Positions 34,072 through 46,700 of a DNA stretch of 64,000 bases are shown piece by piece. The stretch is from Icerya purchasi (lineage: Eukaryota > Arthropoda > Insecta > Hemiptera > Monophlebidae). The position numbers and the translations under genes are program-made. The stretch is taken from positions 182,930,106-182,994,105 of the forward strand of contig CM077115.1 in NCBI GenBank assembly GCA_039619475.1, read 5' to 3'. The number at the start of each line of letters is the position of its first letter. Position 1 is the first letter of the stretch. A model generated the notes under the pieces. That model saw only the letters and a program-made list of their open reading frames with translations, was not told where the DNA came from and ran no database searches.

Positions 34072-34591
34072 GTTCCTATTAATAACAAAAGAGAAAAGAA
34101 ATGTACACATCTGTACGCTTATCTGTCGGCAGTGTTCTGTCACCATCGAAAGATTCTTGTATCGTTTTGTTTACGTATAACGTACAGAGATGCCCGCGTA
34201 CTTATCTTGTCTTCATCAACGTTGTTCCGTTAACGGTTTTCTAATTAACATGTAACATGGTATGCAGACTTGACCATCACGAACGAGACCTCCGAGGTGT
34301 GCAGCTCAACGAACTGTTGTAACTGTCAACGTGGATAAAATCGATCTTTCGAAGAAAAAATAAAAGTTGAATCATATCCAATAAATAACCGTTTCCTTTT
34401 TCTTTTAATTCGAAATAAGTAATAATAACGAGTTCAGCATAAATAGATTGGCAGCATTAAAAGCAAGTCAAACTGCTCACGATTTTGTTAAGCGGAGTCA
34501 CTCGTTAGCATTTCGTAAAATTTTCATAAAAAATGAATTATTTTTTTTTTCTTTTTTTTTAATCTAAGAAATAGTACAAAATATATATTAA

Positions 34592-34637
<46 letters not shown>

Positions 34638-36384
34638 TAATAATAAAATAATAGTTTATAAAACAATGTTCTTGCACAGCAAAGAGGTGTATGTCCATGG
34701 GCGGCCACGTGGGTTTTCTTCAGAAGGGTAAAAATAGAAAAGACACACACTTTGGTTACAGATAACATGAAAATTAGTCTTTTAATTCATTTTCGGACAA
34801 AAAAAAAAAAAAAAAAAAAACTCGTTACGTTAATAATAGAAATATTTTAATATCATACATTAATAACATTACAATTCGTAAAAAACACCAAAAATCAACA
34901 CATATATGTTAGTTTTGTTTCATGAAAAATAGTAGTAGACGTTCTTCAGATGATGCTCGGGATTTTATTACAAAACCGAACTGTTCCTGTTTTTTTGCAC
35001 CCGGTTTCCGGCTTCGATTACGTTTCAAATTTTCAAGGGGTCCACCCATCGACCCCTTTTTGGGCTATCCGTAAAAAGGAAAAAAAAATTTTCTCAAACA
35101 GCATGCCGTTGTGATGGCGATCGGACCACCAAATCGGAGGGTCCTTGGTTGGAGAACCAGCGGCGATGAGTAAAAGTTAACAAAAATAAACAATCGTTAA
35201 TAGCCATTACGCATGCCACCGTACACGCGCGGATCTGTGCACAGACGTACACGCTTGGACTAAACTTATCGTGATAACAAGCGATTATTTTCGGCCGATA
35301 CAACTGATAAGAATTCAACAGAGTCATTAGCAGCGTAACACGAGAATGGCTTTTTGGTGTCACGGCTTAAATAGTGTGAAAGGAAGAATAAAGCAACTAT
35401 TAAATTTTATTGTCCGCATTTTTTCTGCCGAAAACGCTACCGGTAAAAAGAAATGAATCTAGCGGGGCATTTTGAAGGACCGTCGTTACTTATTAGTACA
35501 TTTAATTCTGCTCCAGTTTCAAAGAGAGGGTTTCCTTAGATGAGTCGAAAAAGAAATTGCCAACATTTTACGTATAAACAATTCAAATTTGATCAGTAAT
35601 AGTACTGAACATTATATACAGTAAAACAATATTCAATACTTATTGGTATTTTTTATGTTTAAATAGAGCCGTTCTTTTTACATTTTCCTAATGTATGTTA
35701 AAGTTCTTCTAAAGTGGCAAAAAATTTTTTCAACTCCGGCCACTGGTAATCGTAATTAAGTTATTAACCTAAAATTTTCGCGCCTAGTTAATTAAAAAAA
35801 TAACGCATAATAATTCTAATATTTTAACCTATCAAATTTAGTTATCGCTTAAAATAGTCGATGATTATTATTTTACATCGGAAATCACTGAAAACATACA
35901 AAACCATCTATACCGTTATGCTGTTGCGGGGGAATTACACGACAGATTGAGCACAATTTAAATGTAAACTTAAGCTTGCATCTTTGCGAAACATAACTTT
36001 CACTGGCCAAGCACAAAGAATATAACTAACTTGTAAGCGTTATTTTTTTTTTACACAATAAAGAAGTATGTAGTATGTATAATCATTTTTAGTCTTTTCA
36101 TTTCTTCTTCGTCTTCCGTTTATTCGTTTTTGTTCCAGATTTTTCCTTTTTTCTTCTTATTTCGTTTTGTTTTGTTTCTGTTCTTGTTTTTATTGAACAA
36201 GACCGTAGCTTTTCAACTGATCTTAAACTAATTTTTTATTAGTTGTATGGACATGGGGACGTGTTCTTAAAACCGGAGAAAAAAAAAAAATAAGGTTTCT
36301 AAAGACAGTATTTAAATATATTACTTTTACAAATTAAAAAAAAAACACATTAGAAGTACTTCTTCGCTTTAATTTCGGCATATT

Positions 36385-36429
<45 letters not shown>

Positions 36430-36600
36430 TTTTTACGAATTCATCCGGTGTATTTCAATATAAAACAATATTACAATTTTTTTTTTTTGGGCTTATATGC
36501 AAGACAACCCACCGGCCATTATATGAGAACAAGGTTAAATTACAATTTTTGAAGACATTATAAACGAATATAAAATCCAATACAAGGCGATATTATTTGT
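33350..36600. other. Spacer with microsatellites
   Basis: No gene recognised in about 3.2 kb. It contains (TA)n at 34023-34066, (AAT)n at 34592-34636, a poly-A run at 34799-34820 and (TA)n at 36390-36426. Two overlapping plus-strand frames at 33875-34233 are carried by the TA tract and are not credible genes. Confidence 0.55.
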
Positions 36601-36604
36601 AGCT

Positions 36605-37545
36605 AAGAGCGAACTTATTTTACATGGAAGGTCTACACTCTAAGATTAACCAATGAATTATATAATAATGCTGTTCGAGTGTTTTTGTATCGGCTGCATT
36701 GGAAAAATAAATGGTCCGCGTCTGCCAACTTATCTCGATCACCCGGATGGTGTTGGCAAAAAGGCGACTGACTAAGCCCCTGCTTATACATAGAATATGG
36801 TAATCTGTTAACTCCAAATCGTAACGGACATATCGTCACTGTAAATTTCTGAGGATTATTAACCCCTCTATCCGAAATCGGAGTATACCACGGTGATCTA
36901 GGGATATTGAATAGATTTATATAATTTTGATTTATATGGATTGTACCAAATGATGGAATTTCAATATTCTTTGTGGGCAAACTTAATGAAATATAAAAGA
37001 TCTTTGCTAGGGAATTTTGGAATTAGTGAAGCAACCTCATCGGCCGCTAATTGTGCTGTATTATCCACTATTTCATTACCATCTATCCGTACATGAGCCG
37101 GAATTCACGCTAGTTTTATCCGCCAATTCAATCAAGTATGATCTTATTTTAAGAGTAAGCAAGGGTGCCTTAAGGTTAAAGATCTTGCAGAGACATTATT
37201 AAGCAGCTTTTGGAGTCACTTAGAATAAGTAAATTCCCTGAAAAATTATGCCCGATGGCGAATAATAAAATATTAATAATTGCTATGCACTCCGCAGTGA
37301 AAACTGTCGAGAAACGAGGCAGCGTAAATTTTTTTTATCATATTTAAGTGAGGGATATAAAAAGCAGAATCCCAATTTGATGTGAATTTTTTGACTCATC
37401 CGTAAATATGTACCTACTATATTCCGGCCAATTGTGGGTATGAAATAGAATATTTAAATTATAGTTGGGACTTGAGTGTTCTTTAGAAATAAGAGAAAGT
37501 GAAAATATCAACTTGTGAGGTGAAGAAATTATGATCATAGGGCAT
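36605..37545 (-). mobile_element. LINE G, RNase H-bearing 3' end of an I-like element
   Basis: Minus-strand frames encode an RNase H remnant beginning WPEYSRYIFTDESKN (about 37430-37390; the family pattern is TDGSK), an interior with YYSPSGIIF-like residues (about 37270), GNEIVDNTAQLAADEVASLI (about 37085-37025), and the C-terminal part RFGVNRLPYSMYKQGLSQSP, FCQHHPGDRDKLADADHLFF and QCSRYKN (36800-36650), which match the end of I-clade LINEs. Several frameshifts and stops occur. The upstream RT is missing, so this is a 5'-truncated or deleted copy. Confidence 0.75.
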
Positions 37546-39279
37546 AGAGAAATATGCTAAAAAGAATCATTAAGAGTAACCAAAAATTAAGAATAGCAGT
37601 TGTATAGGATAAAAATAAATTATTGATATTGTAGTATTATTTTTCATACCCATATACGAAAACATACGGATTTAACCTATTTTTGAACATTTTAACAACC
37701 CCCTATGTTGAACGTAACACAACAAGTGAACCTTGTTACGATGTAGCTAGAACCTTTTTCAAATATTTATAAATGTTTCTACGAACTCGGATGTAAGTAA
37801 TTTCTAAAATTAATTTTCCCAAGAAGTACTTATTAAAAAAAAAAAAAAAAAAAAAATAACACGGTATCTATAGGATTTGTTTTACTTCGTTTTATTCAGA
37901 GAAAAATTATTAAACAATTTCGTAATGACGAGTTTACCTATCCGATCCACTGGAAAAAAAAAGTACTTTGTCGGTTAATAATGTTTTACCGTTGTTAAAA
38001 CCAACTTGGAGCCAAACTAAACGAATTAAAATTTTCCATTGCTATTAATATCGGAAAATTCGACAAATGCATAACCCGATCTATTGTACCTCATCATCGG
38101 AAAATCTCCTGCATATATATAAGTACAATTCTTACAGACGAGTCGGTTTCTCACAATTCGCTCTGTCTCGCAAATATCGAAAAAAAAAAAAAAGTTCAGA
38201 ACCGATAAATCTGATTTACGGTCAGCAAACACCACCTTAACGCAAACAATATTAGTATCGCACTCTCCTCGGAGGAAATATGTGCTGAAAACACGCTGGT
38301 TTATAAATTAATAAAAGGATACACAGGATTTTTTTTTTAAATTAAACAGAAACCGAAATAAGAGGAAACTTTGATATGAATTATTTAGCGCAGACTTTAC
38401 TGCTCGCACAGTCCACCGATGAACGTGTACACACTAATATTATTAATTAGATTACACATTATTTACGCTATTGGTTAATACACTTTTCGAAATAATTTAT
38501 TTTAATTATAAGGCGCGTGTTTCGAAGCTGGTAACTTCTTTTTCGTTGGATGCCGACATTTATTTCGAATCTGAGCCAGATGTGTGCTGCAGAGATATCT
38601 CTGATCGAACTAAAACCGAACACTGCCTCCTGTTTAGCGATGCGCTCGATATACTTTCGACACGGCAGTTCCAGCGGATTCGCCCCCTAGGGCATCAACC
38701 TCTCCCTCGAATGGTGGTACCATTTTTCTTGATCAGGATAATAAGCAGGTTAGGCAGTTCGTAATCGGCCGCTTTTTAAAATTACGCTTCATTTTTTCTT
38801 GTTTTTCTCGCGGCTTTTTTTCCTTCGGTCATACATATATATATATATCCTTTATTAGATCCAATCCTACCATATATTGATTTAGTACTAGTTATAATTA
38901 AGTATTAACTCTGAAATAGTTCACGTTCTCTTTAGGCCAACTTTATGACCAAATTAAGCTGTTCACATTTTTCGTTATAAGATCCTCTGCATTTTTTTGG
39001 ACATCTCCGACATTTATAAAGTCCTTTCCGCGTAGTAACAAATTAACGTAAAGAAAATTATGAAATAAAACAAATAAATACCTCGATATCGAACGAAATT
39101 TTAAGCTTTTTATTACATTTTATTTTATAAAAATTAACAAATCGGTATGAATTCATCTGTATTTAAAGAAAATTAATCTTTAAAGTCAGCCAGGACAGTC
39201 AGGGGACTGTATTGTTCGAGTGCAATTCGAGAATTACACTGCGCTGGTACATTTTGAAAGTGCATGGTGTGGCAGCAAA
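37546..39279. other. Spacer
   Basis: No credible gene. A poly-A run lies at 37833-37855. The block 38460-38770 is less AT-rich and has a 97-codon plus-strand frame that I do not recognise. Confidence 0.45.
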
Positions 39280-39284
39280 ATTTC

Positions 39285-39493
39285 CTTTTTTTTAAAATAC
39301 GTCACATTTTTCTACTAAATTTTCTTAAAGAGGAATAATAACAGAAAATCGAAATAAAACTGCGAGAAGGCAAGAAGCATACATATCGCCCCAATGGGGG
39401 ATCTAGAGTATCTGTTATTTCGATTTTCCGTTATTATTTCTCTTTAACAAAATTTAGTAGAAAAAAAGTGGCGCATTTAAAAAAAAAAAAGGA
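39285..39493. mobile_element. Foldback MITE
   Basis: Arms of about 75 bp, 39285-39357 and 39415-39493, are reverse complements, sharing TTCTACTAAATTTTCTTAAA, AGAGGAATAATAACAG and AAAATCGAAATAA. Similarity continues weakly outward (GTGC...GGCAGCAAAATTTCC against GTGC...AGCATAACTTCC), so the true ends may be near 39262 and 39515. The spacer of about 57 bp has no repeat. Superfamily unknown. Confidence 0.75.
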
Positions 39494-39515
39494 AGTTATG
39501 CTTCCGCACTCTGTA

Positions 39516-41649
39516 TAAATAATTGGCATCGTTCGCCCTATGTCTGGCGAAAGTGAAAAAATCAATCGAAATTCATTCTCTTTCGATTAAAAAAAAAAAA
39601 AAGTAATCCCCTTTAAACTGAATTAAAATACGCCAGGCAATACCATTTTATGCTCCGTGTTTAGAGTTACTGTAACTGGTTGGTTGTAAGTGAGAAACAT
39701 GATAAAATATTTCGTGGCAAAATTTTAGATTAAGCCCAGTCGTAAGATGTGTCATATAAACTATAATCGGTTTATGTTCATAATTTCTTACTACGAAGAA
39801 GAAGAAGAAGAAAAAGAAGAAATAAATAAAGAGAGAAATAATCGTAACTATCGGTACTAGTAAGAAAAATAACTTAATCAGGAATGGTTAAAAATTTACT
39901 GTACATTTTCCCACGTAGCAACCACGGCATGATTTTCGTCTAAAAACTCCCGCATGACAAATTCGATCGAAGATTTTTAGTAGTTTTGGAGAAATTTGCT
40001 TTTTACTCTCAGAAATCATCGGTGATAACCTTTTTCTCGTGCTCAACAAAATGCCTTGTAGACCGTTGAGCTTCTTCTCGAAGAGATTTTGATGCGTAGA
40101 AAACGAATTTGAGGAAATAAGAAGTTGTTTGCGAACGAAACAAGCGGCCGGAAATTGTTATCAGGCTTAATCTGGTTCGTTTTCATCAAAAGAAAAATAA
40201 ATAAATAAACTTTAGAGAACCACCCGTAGAAAGTTACAAACAAAAACGACTAGTACGCACTGGAGAGAACGAATGAAAAAGAGAACAAAAAAAAAAAAAA
40301 AAAGAAAGAATAAAAACAATAATTACGAAAGAAGCATAAACAGAAAATGAAAATTATTTGACCGAATCTGAGTTGTGAAACAATAGCGCGCGGCGGCAGG
40401 GCTGTGGGGGGAACCCGCTGCCGCCAGGGCGGTGAAATTATAAAAGCACTCGAAAATTAAGGAAGAGAAGTCGGTTAAATTTGATAAATGAAAAGAGAAC
40501 TGAAGAGTGCTGCCGATAAGCAATTATATTCAAAATTCCTTTGCCGCGAACGACGGAAGCCCGAAAAGCTACTGGAAAACAATAAACAAATAGCAAATGG
40601 AAAAAATGAAAGAACAGAAGAAGACGCGGAGAAAAAAGTAAAAGAACAAATTCGGAAAAGAGGGATTTTTAACGGGGGCGAAAAAAAAAAGGAGCGAACA
40701 AAACCGCAAGACGGATTTTTTTATTTTTCCCGCTTCCAGAGAAGAAAAATGCTGGAAAAAGTTCTTCTGATGGGGCGAGTCCGGGGTCTACGATAGCGGG
40801 AAAATAGTAGTACGAAGAAATAAAAGCGACTGTGATTTTACGGCGCGCTGTGTTCGCAGCGAACTGCTCGACTTTCCGTTGCTGGTCAGATCCGATTCTT
40901 GCAATTTCCGACTGCATTCTTCGTAAATTTTTGCAATTTCCAACTTCCGCAAACATCCACTACTCCAGTGAAGCCTCCGCGGAGCTCATTAACTTTTTAT
41001 TTTCTCCAAAAATATGTATTCGCTCGGAAGACGGCTTGAACAAGAACATGCTTTTCGAAATGGCACAGTTACTGGTCGCTTTTAACTAATTGAATTTCCC
41101 CTTACATCTGAACCGCTGCAGGCCGCATTAAAATTGTCATCCGAACCGCCGAACTAATATTAACACAACACGCAGTGTCGTAAATGAAGCAAATAGAAGC
41201 TAAACATTGTAACAAACTTTAAGAGAAAGTGAAAAAATTCTGTATAATATACGACAGAAAGGAACGTTCCTTTTTTTCTTCGAATAATCAAGTGAAGAAT
41301 TTTGTTGCATCATCCACGACTTGCCGTACTACAGAGATTTCATCGTTATCGAAATGAAAATTTTTTTTTTTCAATAGCTTACAACAAAGGTGCACCATAG
41401 AGATTGAAAGAGTGAGAGAGAAAAGCATAGAAAACTTTTTCAAGTCAAATACCATTAATTAAACACTGATTAAAATGATGTAGTTAAAAAAAAAAGTTAA
41501 AAAGCTACATGTCAATAAAAATACTAGGTACACTATTTCAAGGATGATTGCTTCACAGATGCGGACTAAACTGTAAAACGAGATTTTCGGATTAACGATT
41601 ATTTTTTTTTTTTTTTATACACGATAACGAAGGACCTACGAAAAAAATT
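39516..41649. other. Spacer with a small GC-rich islet
   Basis: Mostly purine-rich, AT-rich DNA. At 40387-40436 lies a strongly GC-rich islet with an 8-bp inverted repeat, GGCGGCAG (40392-40399) and CTGCCGCC (40418-40425). Frames on both strands at 40488-41089 overlap each other and show no family resemblance. Confidence 0.45.
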
Positions 41650-42132
41650 AAATAAAACGTTTTTTTACAAAAAATAAATACCGACTTCGAGGTTTATTAT
41701 AAAAATTTAATAAAGATGCACTAAAAAGTAAAAAATAATTACTCCCGATAAGAAACTATATATATGAAAGTGATGATATAAATTAAGATGATATTATCGT
41801 AATTCTTATACAAGATAAATGACTTAATCAGAGTCGGCATCAAATTCATATTAAAATAATAATTAAAAACTGCATTAAATGTTCATCAAATTGTTCCTAG
41901 ATATTGTAATATGAATTTGATACCGACTCTGATTAAGCTATTAATGTTATATAAGAATTACGATAATATCATCACTCTAATATATATTTTCTTATCAGGA
42001 GTAATTATTTGTTTTTTTCTTTTTAGTGCATTTTTATTCAATTACTTTTTACTTTCTAGTGCATTTTTATTAAATTTTTATAATAAACCTTGAAGTCGGT
42101 ATTTATTTTTTGTAAAAAAACATTTCATTTTA
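41650..42132. mobile_element. Foldback element, GCACTAAAAAGTA family, copy 2
   Basis: A palindrome of about 480 bp. The outer parts read ACAAAAAATAAATACCGACT (41668 onward) and its complement near 42095; inner parts share GCACTAAAAAGTA, TAATTACTCCCGATAAG, AATTCTTATA and a GAGTCGG-ATCAAATTCATATT segment around a centre near 41885. The right arm carries an extra partial duplication of the TTTTTAGTGCATTTTTAT segment (42020-42070). Non-coding. Superfamily and target duplication unresolved. Confidence 0.8.
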
Positions 42133-42176
42133 CAATTTTTAACGTTATACCTGAATTTCTTTCTTGTTAAAAGTCA

Positions 42177-43745
42177 ATTTTTTAACCGACAGGTATTCAA
42201 TTCGACTGTTTTTTTTTTTTTTTTTTTTTTTTTAATGTATGTTACCACAGAACTTTCTTCTAGGTGAACCGATTTTGATGATTCTTCTTTTATTTGAAAG
42301 GTGGTGTTTCTCTTGTGGTCCCATTTAAATTTGTTCAAGATCTGACCGATAGTTTTTAAGTTATCCTTAATAATGTGGGAGATTGAAGCTTTTTGAATGC
42401 TTTTCATTCATGATTGTTTTCACCGTCGGATTAGATTTATTGCCGTAAAATAGTATAAATTTGCCAAATTACCATGGAAATGTAGCTTTTGATGTTTTTA
42501 CCGTGGAAATATCTGTTCTTATTAAAATGTTTTAATTTAATTAAATAAAAATGCACTAAAAAGTAAAAAATAAAATGCTTTTTTACAAAAAAAAAATACC
42601 GACTTCAAGGTTTATTATAAAAATTTAAAAATGCACTAAAAAGTAAAAAATAATTACTCCCGATAAAATATATATATCAGAGTGATATACCCTTAAAGGT
42701 AATATCGTAATTCTTATACAACATTAACTTTTTGGAGTTGGAATTAAATTCATGTTACTATATCTAGGAACAATTTAATGAACATTTAATGCAGTTTTTA
42801 ATTATTATTTTAATATGAATTTAATTCCAACTCCAAAAAGTTAATGTTGTATAAGAATTACGATATTACCTTTAAGGGTATATCACTCTGATATATATAT
42901 TTTATCGGGAGTAATTATTTTTTACTTTTTAGTGCATTTTTAAATTTTTATAATAAACCTTGAAGTCGGCATGTGTTTTTGTAAAAAAGCATTTTATTTT
43001 CATATTATTCTCCATACTTAATATTTTAAAAAAAATCGATTTCATTTTGAACTACATTTTCACGGTGTAAAAACACATCAAAAGCTACATTTCCATGGTA
43101 ATTTTGTAAATTGATAGTATTTTAAGTGTCAATTGCCTCCGTTATACTAATAAAAATTATGAAGAAAAAAAAACTATCCAAAAAGGCCACATTTTTTCAC
43201 GTTTTTTCACGAATATTCAGTTAATGTTCACCGATTTTCATCAGTATGACATGGTACCTAAGATGAATGATACTCTTTCTGATGAACTAAGGGCCAGTAA
43301 ATGAATTATGCGCGAACAAACATAAAAAAAACAACAAATAATCGCGACAAACGTATAACTTCCTTTTTTTTAGAAATCGGTAAAAACAGGTGTAATTTTA
43401 TTTTGATTTAGGCTGGAATGCGCTTTTTCAGATTTTTCTGCGAATCTTCCAGATCTTTTTTCAACTGAAAACATTCAATTGAGTTATTTCCATCTCGGGA
43501 GCATAACAAAATGAAAAAATAATGAGAACATCATCAATGTAGTCGAAGTCAATTAAATACGCATTATTAAGGATAACTCAAAAAGTACTGTTGATCAAAT
43601 TTAAATGGGGCCACATGAACCAGTCTTAAAATAAAAGGAGAATTATCAAAATCGGTTCACCTAGAAAAAAGTTCTGAGGTAACAAACATAACAAAAAAAA
43701 AAAATACATTCGAATCGAAAACCTCCTCCTTTTTTTGAAGTCGGT
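42177..43745. mobile_element. Composite palindrome with arthropod dispersed-repeat ends
   Basis: The outer arms, about 42177-42515 and 43060-43745, are inverted relative to each other. Left to right they carry TTTTTAACCGAC, a long T run, ATGTATGTTACCACAGAACT, AGGTGAACCGATTTTGATGA, GTGGTCCCATTTAAATTTG and ACCATGGAAATGTAGCTTTT; the right arm has the complements, ending CCTCCTCCTTTTTTTGAAGT then CGGTTAAAA. I recall this CCGACTTC-AAAGGAGG type of sequence as common across insect genomes but cannot name the family. The right arm has about 430 extra bases (43130-43545), and a separate foldback element occupies the centre (42569-43003). Confidence 0.65.
42569..43003. mobile_element. Foldback element, GCACTAAAAAGTA family, copy 3 (nested)
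   Basis: A near-perfect palindrome of about 435 bp, with ends AAAATGCTTTTTTAC... and its complement, inner words ACCGACTTCAAGGTTTATTA, GCACTAAAAAGTA, TAATTACTCCCGATAAA and ATACCCTTAAAGGTAATATC, and a centre near 42785. Arms agree better than in copy 2, so it is probably younger. It lies inside the composite palindrome 42177-43745. The left flank 42550-42568 repeats GCACTAAAAAGTA, so it may have inserted into or beside a related copy. Confidence 0.82.
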
Positions 43746-43754
43746 TAAAAATAA

Positions 43755-46700
43755 GAAGGAACCGTTAGTTTAATTTCAGTTCGGTTAGATATTGATAGTA
43801 CAAAGGAATCAATACAGCTGGAATGGCAGATGAAGAGGGAAAAAACAGAATATAAGATATGCAATAAAGAGCAGGGAACTTGAGTTTTAGTAAAAGCGAA
43901 TGTAGAAAGTAAGATTCGACAGAAAAGGTTTAACATTCAAAAGAATTTATAATAGCTTTATTCGGATGGAGAGGGAAATTTAAGTAAAAATAAGGGAAAA
44001 GCCAAACAAGGGAAAAAGATAAGAGAGAATAGCTAAAAATCGCAAGTGAATACAACAGAACAAGGAAGTGAAAGAAACTGAAGAAAGCAGGGGAATTAAA
44101 AAGGACAGTTTAACAGATAAAAATAACGTTCATCATTACGAAAGAAGAAAAATTAAATATACCTGATTTAAATTTAAGACGGAACTTGTTACACAGAAAT
44201 ACGAGATTAGAGGATAGAATAATTAATACAGGTAGATTAACGAGAAGAAAGAAAATGGATCAGACAGCGTATGTAAAGAATGATAAACCTGGATGAGTAA
44301 TCAAGAAGAGAAGAACAAATCGCTCAAAGGGCGCTCATAAATCAGAAATTATATGAAAGAATTGGAAAAAAAGCGTAACCAGATAGCCCCATCAGCTTGG
44401 CTGCAAAGTTGGAACAGATAGAAGAAAGACGAATGACTCCCAAAAACTAGAATTCGGAGAAATAAAAGAAACCATTAAGTGGAGCCACCAGTGGAAGTAG
44501 TTACGTATGGAGGAAATTTGAAATTGATGGGATTGCAGAATTTCCGTTTAACCACGCTGAAGAAAGAAATTTGGAATGCGAAAAAAGAAAAAATAATTTG
44601 GGTGGATGGCGGACAAAGTCAAAGAAAAAAGCGTGAGATTGTATAAGGCTAAAATAGACCAAGACCGAGACGAAAATGGGGATTTTCCTAGACGTAAAAC
44701 GCCAATTCTTATAAATGGAGAGATAGAAATGAATAAGAGTAGAGGACGCGAGTGAAAGACGTTTAGTAAAGAAGTCAGAGCCGAAGTGAAGAAACAGGAG
44801 TAGCGTATTGGATTCAGCAGCAAGAATTGCTGAAATTGAATAGGATTTAAAAACGTCAAAGCAAAGTGGAAGGCACGAATTTTGTATTATATCTGACAGA
44901 CCAAATTTGGAGGCACAGTCATAAATGGAAAAAAAAAAATAGTAATCACATTTAGAGCGGATGAGAGATTAATATATACGTCAGTATCTAAGAATCACCA
45001 ATTGATCTATTTGCGGACAAGGCTCGCGTTTAGACTTTTAATAGCAGAAAAGGAAAGATATTCAATATGTGTAAAAGATATTAGTCAGCTGTTAAGGAAT
45101 AACACGAGGAAGAGGTGTATTAATTGATCAACGCAGAAGGACAAAGCGTAAAAATAATAGAAGAGCAGTTGGAAAAAAAAAATAGAAAGGTGTATTCGGG
45201 ATAGGAGCTAGTGCAATAAGAGACGAATTAAGAGCTGCATTGACAATTACAACATCGGAGGAAGATAAAGAAAAAACAGGATATCATCAGCGAATAACAA
45301 AAAAAAGAGGAATTCAAATACAAGGGAAAAAGCTCGGTGAAGACTGCGAATGAAATATTCGCATTATCAAAAGCGCAGGTGTTTAAAGAAAGCTAAGGTG
45401 TAATAAAAGGATTTATATACATTGGAAAAACAACAAGACTAATACAGTCAGGAGAACTGGGGTTGCAGGTCGAAAGCCAAAAACATTACCAGGTTAAACA
45501 TTATTATTATTACGTTCCAGTCACTAAACGAGTTGCTTGTTGAACATACCTTTAAATAGTTTTCTGATATACGATTTCAGGGGGAAAAGTAACGCTGCTG
45601 AAAAAAGAAAAAAAGCATTAAAAAGTTTTAGGAAAGTAATGGATTGTTCAGGTTGATTTGTAAAGATATACCGTCGAACCCTGAAGGGAGGCTGGACGAT
45701 TTTATAAGAACAGACACTTTAATTTATTAATATTGAAGTTAAGAAGTGAGAAGGCGTAGAAAAAGTATAGAATATGACTTATCGAAATTAGGAACGTAAG
45801 CAGAAGGAACGGAATCGATAAAAGATAATATAGGAGTGTCGAAATTACTATCAGAGAATTCTGGGAATTTAAAAGCTCTAGCCATCCTCCAGATATGTGA
45901 AAGGATAATGGTTTCGGCGAAACAGAAATTCTTCCGAGGGTGATTCTTTTGTTTTTTCAGTATATACCGAGCTCTTACATTCGGCCGATTACGAACAAGA
46001 AAATAATCTATCGTCATAGGGTTTGAACGAAAGGTTTTAAAAGTTGTTCGACTATGGTCAAAATCAGTGTTGCATTTTTCGATCCACCAAAAAGACAAAA
46101 GGATGTTGCACGACGAACGGAGGATGAACTGTGACGAAATGGAGAGGAAGTACTAAAGGCAGTTGTAATAGATTGCAGAAACGAGTTATAAATACGTGCA
46201 CATTAAAACTTGAATATTAAGGAAGCGAAGAATTTACACCAGAAGAGCGGAACAGAGTTTAGTTTGTTTTAGATAGATTCCATGGAATAGAATGAGGGGA
46301 GCTAAAACAAGTAGGAGAAGGAATATTCGGAGGAGTTATTAAAATTCGAATACGGTTAGTAGCGTACGAACCTATGTAAGGGTTTTTCAGTTGTGGTTAA
46401 AACTAACAGTAGGAGAAGAAAAGGTCAAGTCGAGAGAGCCAAAAATGGGTTTACTCTTACATGTAAGTAGGATAGAAATTATTAAGAATGATCAAATTAT
46501 CGGGAAAGGATAGAATTCTCCAGGATAGTGCAAATATAATTATGGACTCTGCAACTCCGAACGATGAAGAATGACCATTTCAGTCACCAACCCCATGGTA
46601 AACAGTTGTGAATTGAAAAAGGAAGAAAAAGGGAAACGTCGATAGTCACAATTGGAGTGAATGATGTTAGGCTGCTCAGGACAGGAAGGGAGATTTAAAT

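Noticed and set aside
33875..34233. Two overlapping plus-strand frames of about 100 codons
   Set aside because: Both run through a TA microsatellite (alternating tyrosine/isoleucine) and show no family resemblance.
38026..38235. 69-codon minus-strand frame with a C-x-x-C pair as a possible zinc protein
   Set aside because: Contains a phenylalanine run from poly-A and no supporting motif.
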